DNA of 64,000 nucleotides from Notospermus geniculatus (taxonomy: Eukaryota; Nemertea; Pilidiophora; Heteronemertea; Lineidae), in contig NMRB01001850.1 in assembly GCA_002633025.1 (NCBI GenBank), forward strand, positions 72,996-136,995. The letters run 5' to 3'. Positions 57,380 through 64,000 of this stretch are shown here, piece after piece. How positions within the stretch are numbered: the first letter of the stretch is position 1; each line of letters opens with the position of its first letter. The translations under genes were made by a program, and so were the position numbers. Below the pieces are notes generated by a model that saw nothing but the letters and a program-made list of their open reading frames with translations, searched no databases and was not told where the DNA came from.

Positions 57380-57782
57380 CAGTGTTCTAGCCAGAAGTTT
57401 TTCCAAACAGGGTGGGATGACTGCATTTTCCTATGACTTTAAAGGGCACCGCACACGAGCGACAAAATCTGGGCGACCGCCTACGAGACTGGTGGTGCGA
57501 CTAGACATCAGCCAATCAGAAGCACCAAATCTTGTCGCTTTGGCAGTCGGAAGACAAGTCGGCCGACAAATCGGTCAAAATTGTCGCTTGTGTGCGGTGC
57601 CCTTTAGGCCCCGTATTTTCAAACAGGGTTGGTGTGAAATTCAACAAGGTGGTGTGATAGAAAATTCATTGCAAGTTACATTTTTAAACAGGGCGGTAAA
57701 AATTTGAACAGGGTGGTAAAATGACCTCTGAATTTTGAACAGGGTGGTACCGCCCTGTGAAACTGGCCTGACTAGAACACTG
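57380..57782. mobile_element. CAGTGTTCTAGCCAG element, GGTCA duplication
   Basis: Ends CAGTGTTCTAGCCAG and a right end CTGACTAGAACACTG. GGTCA lies at 57375-57379 and 57783-57787. Repeated aacagggtggtaaaa words lie in the right half. Carries the nested 57443-57603. Relative of 62428-62644. Confidence 0.85.
57443..57603. mobile_element. TTAA-type AGGGCACCGCACAC element, nested
   Basis: A 161-bp element with ends AGGGCACCGCACACGAGCGA and its inverse. TTAA on the left, TTAG on the right. The relative at 62428-62644 is uninterrupted at the matching TTTTAAGG. Confidence 0.82.
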
Positions 57783-57787
57783 GGTCA

Positions 57788-58500
57788 TCCAGCCAGCTTT
57801 AGCACAAATGTCCCACGCTGTGTCATGTTGGACTCCATAGCTTTTTACCGACAGAAGTCTCACAAAAGTTCAATGGTGAAGATGAACTTCAGAATAACCA
57901 TATTTTTAGAAATGACCGTAACCATATTTTTAGAAATGATCAAGGAAGTAAGATAGGTAGTAAGGAAGTAAGATCAACGTGACCCCAGGATGGGTGGGGT
58001 GGGGGTGGAGATGGGGTGGCTTATACTCGGTGCCAGTGTTTCAACAAAATACCAGGAATATGTCCAGATAAAAACACTCTAAAAACAACAACGAACAATA
58101 TCTTTCCATGCAATGCAGCACAACTTCCTTCACCTCAAACAGGACGAAGTTGAACAAAAACTTTTTTTATATGCCGCATAAAGATAATGGTTTTTATAGT
58201 AGACTGGACAAGAACGTCTTTCACCTTCCTGGATTAAAAACATCGAACATGGCCGTGCCCTTTGGCTACAATATCAAGGCTTCACCCAATGCACACAGAC
58301 ATAAGTGACCATGAAATTAGACTATAGTTTCCCTGTCTTTTTATGAACAATAGGCTGGTGGACAAAGGAGGCGGCTAATCAGGTAAGGGAGAACTGGAGC
58401 TTGAGAATCATGGTGGTACAAGATGGCGAAAGTGGACACCTATTCTGCAGTTTCTGGGACAATATCTTTATTAATGGAGATGTGGGGGGGGGGGCGTTTT
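57788..58500. other. No gene recognised
   Basis: Contains ccatatttttagaaatga twice near 57900. Nothing else supported. Confidence 0.5.
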
Positions 58501-58849
58501 AGGGATCATCTCAAAATTGCTTGATGCCCAGAGAGACAAAATTTTTTGGTCTGGGGGGAGGGGGGTCAGCACTTTCCTGACCAAAATTTCATCTTTTTTA
58601 GAACTTTTGGCATCACATGTAAATTAGAAGAAAGAAACCAGAAAACTTCCAATATAGGAAGATTATCATGTTTTAGGCCTATCATGTACCCTACTGGTCC
58701 TCCATAGAAACACCAAGTACATGTAATTCTGAAATGAAACTGTTGATGCCAGACATATGACTTTTTTCATCATTTAGAGGGGGAGGGGGCCAGAGAGAGA
58801 TGAAAAAATTTCGTCTCTCTGGGCATCAAGCAATTTTGAGATGATCCCT
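58501..58849. mobile_element. AGGGATCATCTC...GAGATGATCCCT element
   Basis: Arms of ~45 bp (agggatcatctcaaaattgc and inverse) with G-rich inner parts. Confidence 0.75.
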
Positions 58850-59045
58850 TACCGCTGATAGATTCCTCCAAGCATCAACCTGGCACAATTTGGAGACCAG
58901 ACTGATATTCTCACATGCTTGTTATCAAAAGTTAGTCCTTTAATTGTATCTCCTTTATAACATAACATAAAACTGTTTGGGTTTGGAGATTGGATTACTC
59001 ACAGGATACTTTGGGACGCCTCGTTTAACGTGAACCATCTTTTTG

Positions 59046-59201
59046 TGAAGATGGGGATTTGGCCTAGTGGTTAAGGCGTGTTGCCTCTTAGTGCTGGCGC
59101 GGATTGCATGATGCCTCATGCGAGGGTCCATGGGTTCGAATCTGGTAGGAAGCAATGTCTTTCACCTTAGAAACCTGTTTAGTGTTATTATTTCATGCCC
59201 C
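59046..59201 (+). mobile_element. tRNA-derived SINE, family 3
   Basis: Plus-strand relative of 51097-51234. ttatcaaaagtta follows at 59202-59214 and also lies at 58922-58934, so the transposed unit may have included the ~110 bp upstream. Confidence 0.8.
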
Positions 59202-59376
59202 TTATCAAAAGTTATATCATACATTTCTGTATGCCATACGTTCTTATCATTTCTGACTGAAATCTCTTACTAAAGAGCATCTACCGGTACTCATGGAAGC
59301 ATTCGACCGGTCGGTTTTGTGTCTGTGTTTCACAGAGGAAACCAACAAGCATGACAACCATGTCTCTTTCATTTAA

Positions 59377-59550
59377 CCCATTAACTGTGTAATATTTATT
59401 AGTGTGATATATGTAACGTCCTACGCACTGTGAAGCACCATTTCCTTGCAAGACGTACTATTACACCTTACGTAAGCAACGCTCCTCGAGTGTTTCAGGG
59501 GTCCCCGGATTTTGTAATGATGTAGTATGTCGTCCTAGGCAGTTAAAGGG
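59377..59550. mobile_element. TTAA-flanked CCCATTAACT element without nested insert
   Basis: Ends CCCATTAACTG and CAGTTAAAGGG between TTAA at 59373-59376 and 59551-59554. It is the intact form of 10886-11334. Confidence 0.75.
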
Positions 59551-59626
59551 TTAATATCGGTATGAAATTTTATGGAAGATATGCCAAAATGCACCCGAGG
59601 TCTCTGCAACTCATTAACACACATAC

Positions 59627-59710
59627 GGATCAGAGCTTCAGAAAATGACTCTAAGGTCACCACATAATCACGCAGGAAAACTGGTTCTGTGTACTCGATC
59701 TTCCAGTAGC
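59627..59710 (-). CDS. Weak candidate exon
   Basis: Minus strand open frame (YWKIEYTEPVFLRDYVVTLE then SFSEALI) ending at a GTATGT donor, with a poor acceptor (ccttaag). The frame stays open beyond the donor into the TTAA element. Low confidence. Confidence 0.2.
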
Positions 59711-60146
59711 CTTAAGGATCCCGATATGACATCATCACATCAATGAGAGCAATCCACATCAATAGACATGACACACAGGTAAATGAGGCTAACTTAATAA
59801 ACGCAGTAGTGATACATCAATTGGATCGACTGAGAGCGCCGAGATGCCGTCTCGTGAAGCTCCAGGTAATGGAGCTTTGAATCCGTGCACATCTAAACCG
59901 CCGCAGTAAGAGGGTCTGGTAAGATGTCACAACCACTAGAGCCTGATTTTCAAAGGTTGTCTCTGAGTGTGTGTTTTTTTTACCATTAGTGAGGTTTCAG
60001 TAGAAAATTATCATTGGTCAAGTGTATAGATGGAAATACGTGAAAGGGAGTAGTGATGCTGCCGAGATTTCAACATGAGTGAAGCTATGGGCTAACAGGA
60101 CATCGCTAGCTGAAGAGTGACACCAAACAGCTCACATGAATTTTTA
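59711..60146. other. No gene recognised
   Basis: Unique sequence, no supported feature. Confidence 0.5.
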
Positions 60147-60728
60147 GGAGGGCGATTTTTTGTTTATCCTGACAGGTCGGCGCAGCGAGTGAAGTGTTAG
60201 CGTCGTCATTGACGTCATTTTTGGTGCTGACGTTGTGTCACGAAAAAGTGACCTGTACATTTTCTACAGGAATAATGAGACAAAACGTATGCATTTGTGT
60301 TGGGAGTGTGGCGGTCTAGGAAAACCCGGCGGATGTCGCATTTGAGGAAAGTGTTAATGGCCTTGCCGAACCCGCACATTTCAATAGCTGACATGTACTA
60401 GGTAACAGGTAAACAGTAGCTAGGCCTAGTTGATCAATGCACAGGCAATCTGACAGCCCTTGTTGATCATTCAGCGACATCCGACGGGTTTTCCTAGACT
60501 GCCACACATTTATCGGAATCACATTTCGTCCTTTTAAGGAAAAAAGTAATGAAATTAGAGAAACTTTCATCTACTACAAGATGATGTAAGTTTTACTGCC
60601 AGGTGACGAAAACAAACTGGTTATTTTCATGCCAGAAGTAAACTGAAATACAGGTAGCGTTAGAAAAAAGAAATTTCCGTCACCACGCTGGCAGCGACAC
60701 CGTGTGGTGCTAGTACGGCACCTTCCTC
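60147..60728. mobile_element. GGGGAACC-family element, left end degraded
   Basis: The gtttatcctgacaggtcggc arm and the right end ccttcctc with AT match the family. The left terminus is ggagggcg rather than GGGGAACC. Confidence 0.6.
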
Positions 60729-60949
60729 ATTACTTCAGCAAATATGAAGACAAACAGTCAACATCCCAGTAACGTTTAATCATATTCATGCTGTCCTGTT
60801 GTGTCTTGAACCAGAGGTAAAATTTGTGGCTGGTTCTTCAACAACAAATCCTTCTGACAACATAAACCTCTTGGTACCTGATGCAGCTTACCCTTGGAGC
60901 AGTGAATCCCTTATCCTATTCCGAACAAGCTGATCACAGTCACAAACAC

Positions 60950-61252
60950 CACCGCATTTGACAAACCACAAATCTTGCCGTTCTGTTATTCATTGAATAC
61001 TAATTTATTCAGCCCTCAAGTTCTCCAAACATGTCGAGAATGAAAAGGTAAGGGTAATGAGAACCCTTGCAAACAAATCAACAAGGGCCAAAACCCTCAC
61101 ACACCATTTGACAAACCACAAATCTTGCCACTCTCTCATTCATTGAATACTGATTTATTCAGCCCTCAAGTTCTCCAAACATGTCAAGAATGAGAGGGGA
61201 AGGGTACTGAGAACCCTTGCAAACAAACCAACGAGGGCCAAAACCCTTAGCA
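60950..61252 (+). repeat. Two tandem ~150-bp units
   Basis: Each runs from accrcatttgacaaaccaca through gagaacccttgcaaacaaa. Confidence 0.93.
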
Positions 61253-61590
61253 AACATTAAGAAAAAAGCGGGTGGCTTCACTGAGGGGCGTTTAGAACCC
61301 TAATATCATCATTGTCAAAGAGGGCTGAAGCTTGGAGCAGGCCATGACTGCTTCACTCTCCCTCCCCTTTCCCCTCCAAATACAACGGATTCGTTGTTGT
61401 CCATTCCTGCTCCACAGGCGATGAATTTTATGAGAGACTCAACTGTCCTGTGACAGTTTTCACCCCTTTTTTCTTTTCTGGAGTTTTGTGGTTTTTTAAA
61501 CCATGTTGAAATGTATGAGACAAAACTACATCATTTTGGACTGATTTGGACAGCAATAGACAAGCACTGGAAATCAGTAGGAATGGTTTT

Positions 61591-61847
61591 GTATTATTAG
61601 ATTTTTCCGTCAGGGCCAAAGCCAACATTATTGGCCTGGCAAGTACAGAGGAGGCCATCTCAAGCTACTCATGTTCCATATTGGAAGGAATCTTTTACTT
61701 GCCCTTGAAAGGCACAAGATACCAGGCACCACGGGTTACTGCCCCACGTGACGGATGTGAAGAGCCGGGGATGCTTTATCCCATATGGCCCAGGCTGGAA
61801 TCGGACCCGGGACCTGCCGCTTGCCAAGCGGACGTGATGACCAAGGC
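61591..61847 (-). mobile_element. tRNA-derived SINE, family 2
   Basis: Reverse copy. The head is cut short after gcttgccaagcggacgtgat. Confidence 0.82.
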
Positions 61848-61849
61848 TA

Positions 61850-62427
61850 GCAGAATTGTTGTGGACGCGCAACAATGCAGAGACGATGATACAAAATGCT
61901 GAGCGTCAGACGCCATTCTTTTGGAAGGCTCACAGATTTTAAACCTCCTAGATGTCAATCACTCAACAAGTCCCAAAATGAGTCAGAACATGGGACGTAA
62001 TCTGATGAAATATATTAACTGTTCATCATTATGTCGCCATTGTTGCGCGACAATCGGCATTTGACCTTGGGGCGTTGCGTTTATCACCCATTGTTGGAGT
62101 AGGCTTTTACATTATTCAGTGCATCATGTTCTCGGCAGATAAATCTGCTGATGGAAAGAACGCCCTGATCTCGGCGGACATGTTGCAAGATTATTTGCCT
62201 TGTCCCGGAAAACCTTCTCCATGCCATGGCAAATCTGTTGAATAGATTAACCCTCAAAATACCCAACATAGCTGTTCTATATTTTTTGGCGAGTAAGCTC
62301 ATTGATTCGAGCTGTTTGGTGAACTTACACCAAAATTCCAGTCGTAAGGTCACAGGCATCTGGCTTTGCCACTGGGATCTAGCTCCTCCAACATCAAGCG
62401 CATCAGTGTCAGGATCTGAAGATATCA
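61850..62427. other. No gene recognised
   Basis: A long minus-strand open frame here spans into the adjacent element and has no domain. Confidence 0.5.
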
Positions 62428-62644
62428 CAGTGTTTTTGCCAGAAATTTTTCCAAACAGGGTGGGATGACTGCATTTTCCTATGATTTTAAGGCCCTGGAT
62501 TTTCAAACAGGGCGGTGTAATAGAAAATGCAGTACAAGTTACATTTTTAAACAGGGTGGTAAAAATTTGAACAGGGTGGTAAAATGACCTCTGATTTTTG
62601 AACATGGTGGTACTGCCCTGTGAACTGACCTGGCTAGACTACTG
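62428..62644. mobile_element. CAGTGTTTTTGCCAG element, TATCA duplication
   Basis: A 217-bp relative of 57380-57782 without the nested insert. TATCA at 62423-62427 and 62645-62649. Confidence 0.85.
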
Positions 62645-62649
62645 TATCA

Positions 62650-63604
62650 ACCGCCTGCTGTCTGAACAGCAATGCCAACCATCACCAACAGGAGAAGCTG
62701 AACCCCGGCAATGCCAGACGTCTGTGATCTTACAACTGCGATTTTGGTGTATATATCCACACTATGCTTCAATAGCACACTCATTCATACAGTCTCTGCC
62801 GCCAACGACGTTCTTTCACGAATTTCATTTGATCCTTTTCTTTTCCAAAGGCTATATATAGGCTAATCATAAGACAGAATATGCCTTATGAGGACTTAAG
62901 ACTGCCACTGAAAATTCTGGTGGAAGACATTACAGGCTTCTGATAAGAAACGCCTACTGTTTCTGCAACTAATCCTCATAATTATAGAAAGCCAAGTGTT
63001 AACAAAAAGATACTGGTATGAATGTGGGCGAGGGGAAGGACGGCAGCCACCCACGTCTTGTCGCGCCCATGGTAAAGGAGTCTGCCGTCGCACCCATGGC
63101 TTACGAGTGCCCATTCCTACTGCCCACATGACGACGGAGCTTGTTTACTGTACCTTGGAGACAATGCAGCAGCATCTAGTGGGATACGCAGCAACTATTA
63201 ACGAGAGTGCTTCAAGGATGCTTGTGTTGACGAGGCATCAGAGCTGGTACTTGAGTTGTTTAAGAAATCGAGGATCGGGTGGGATATTCTCGAGGGTTAC
63301 ATTGATAGGTGTACCCCACCCTCCATTATGTGGGCCATTTACCCCATCTAGTAAACTTTAACCCTATACATTCTGGTGACAAATTAACTTGTGATAATCA
63401 TACTGCCTATCGACCGCTCATGGTCAGTTATCTCTCAGTGTTGTATGCAGGAATCTACCCTGAAGAGAATATTCTATGCAAAGAAATTGTATGAGCTGCA
63501 AGCCTGCATATTCTTGTCCCTGAGTAGCTATTCTTTGTCCACTGAGTCAGCTGGCAAAGGGCCCCCCCACTCCTTAATTTTAGGTACACATGCTTGTTCC
63601 TGAA
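62650..63604. other. No gene recognised
   Basis: A GC-richer patch at 63010-63150 (inverted cccatgg words) has a 121-codon plus-strand frame without domain or splice support. Confidence 0.45.
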
Positions 63605-63800
63605 TTTGAAAAGGACCCTCTTATGGATGGAACCAGGGGAAATTTTCCACCCCTTTCTGCGGGTTTTTTTCATCCAATTAAACCCCCTAATGGAAGGAAC
63701 CAAGATATTTTCACCCCTTTTTTCGGGATTTTTCATGCAATTAGACCCCGTAATTGAAGGACCCAAGGGATTTTCACCCCTCTTTACAAGCTTTTTCATT
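63605..63800 (+). repeat. ~66-bp degenerate tandem repeat
   Basis: About three units with cctaatggaaggaaccaag and ttttcacccctttttt. Further cttttttcgggaattttt words continue to 63925. Confidence 0.8.
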
Positions 63801-64000
63801 GAAAATGGGAAGTTCATACCCCTTTTTATTATTTTTTCGGGAAGAGAACCTTTTAACCCCCTTTTTTAAGAATTTTTCGGGAGAAAAGTCATTTAAAGTA
63901 CCTCTTTCGGGAATTTTTTCCCGAACAGTGCTGCTGAAAATTACCTCTTTTCCTGAGAAAATTGGAATGAGCATGCGGTATGGTTGACCCCTGAGTGGGG

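Noticed and set aside
57270-57707. 145-codon plus-strand frame
   Set aside because: Runs through two nested mobile elements.
63455-63869. Open frames with 22-residue repeats on both strands
   Set aside because: By-product of a ~66-bp tandem repeat, whose period is divisible by three.

Overview
This window looks like nuclear DNA of a marine invertebrate, probably a deuterostome such as an echinoderm. That inference rests on the style of the repeats: tRNA-derived SINEs, frequent taggcctac-type words and very dense short inverted-repeat elements. There is no dominant gene and no bacterial-style operon. Most of the 64 kb is mobile-element debris with a few short candidate exons, and no complete gene model can be built by eye.

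Positions 1-12423 (copy A) and about 13201-27281 (copy B) are two head-to-tail versions of the same ~12-14 kb sequence. They are joined by a minisatellite and a SINE (12425-12990) next to a single N. They align almost throughout but differ by many clean insertions, so each copy gives the empty target site for elements in the other. This supports target-site rules of AT, TTA, TTAA, TATA, 5 bp and, in one case, insertion into AAA|TTT with no duplication. The pair may be a real tandem duplication or two heterozygous haplotypes placed end to end by the assembler.

From 27.3 to 64 kb the sequence is mostly single copy with scattered elements. These are three SINE families, TTAA-flanked elements, CAGGG/CAGTG-ended elements with 5-bp duplications, a long-arm element with a 9-bp duplication, a TA-flanked element with ~140-bp arms, a foldback with internal 42-bp repeats, and a train of three short elements separated by shared TATA sites. 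The only recognisable retrotransposon protein remnant is the C-terminal zinc-knuckle-like end of a non-LTR reverse transcriptase near 46.7 kb. Several otherwise unrelated short elements carry many TGACGTCA (CRE-like) palindromes.

Candidate host exons rest on open frame plus splice signals. They are a plus-strand exon present in both copies (3771 and 17621) whose A/B differences are all synonymous or in-frame, a minus-strand two-exon type II membrane protein start (37743 to 36929), a minus-strand first exon at 53175, a minus-strand cluster at 29.9-30.7 kb, and single exons near 4.8/18.9, 45.5, 47.7, 57.1 and 59.7 kb. None could be assigned to a named family.
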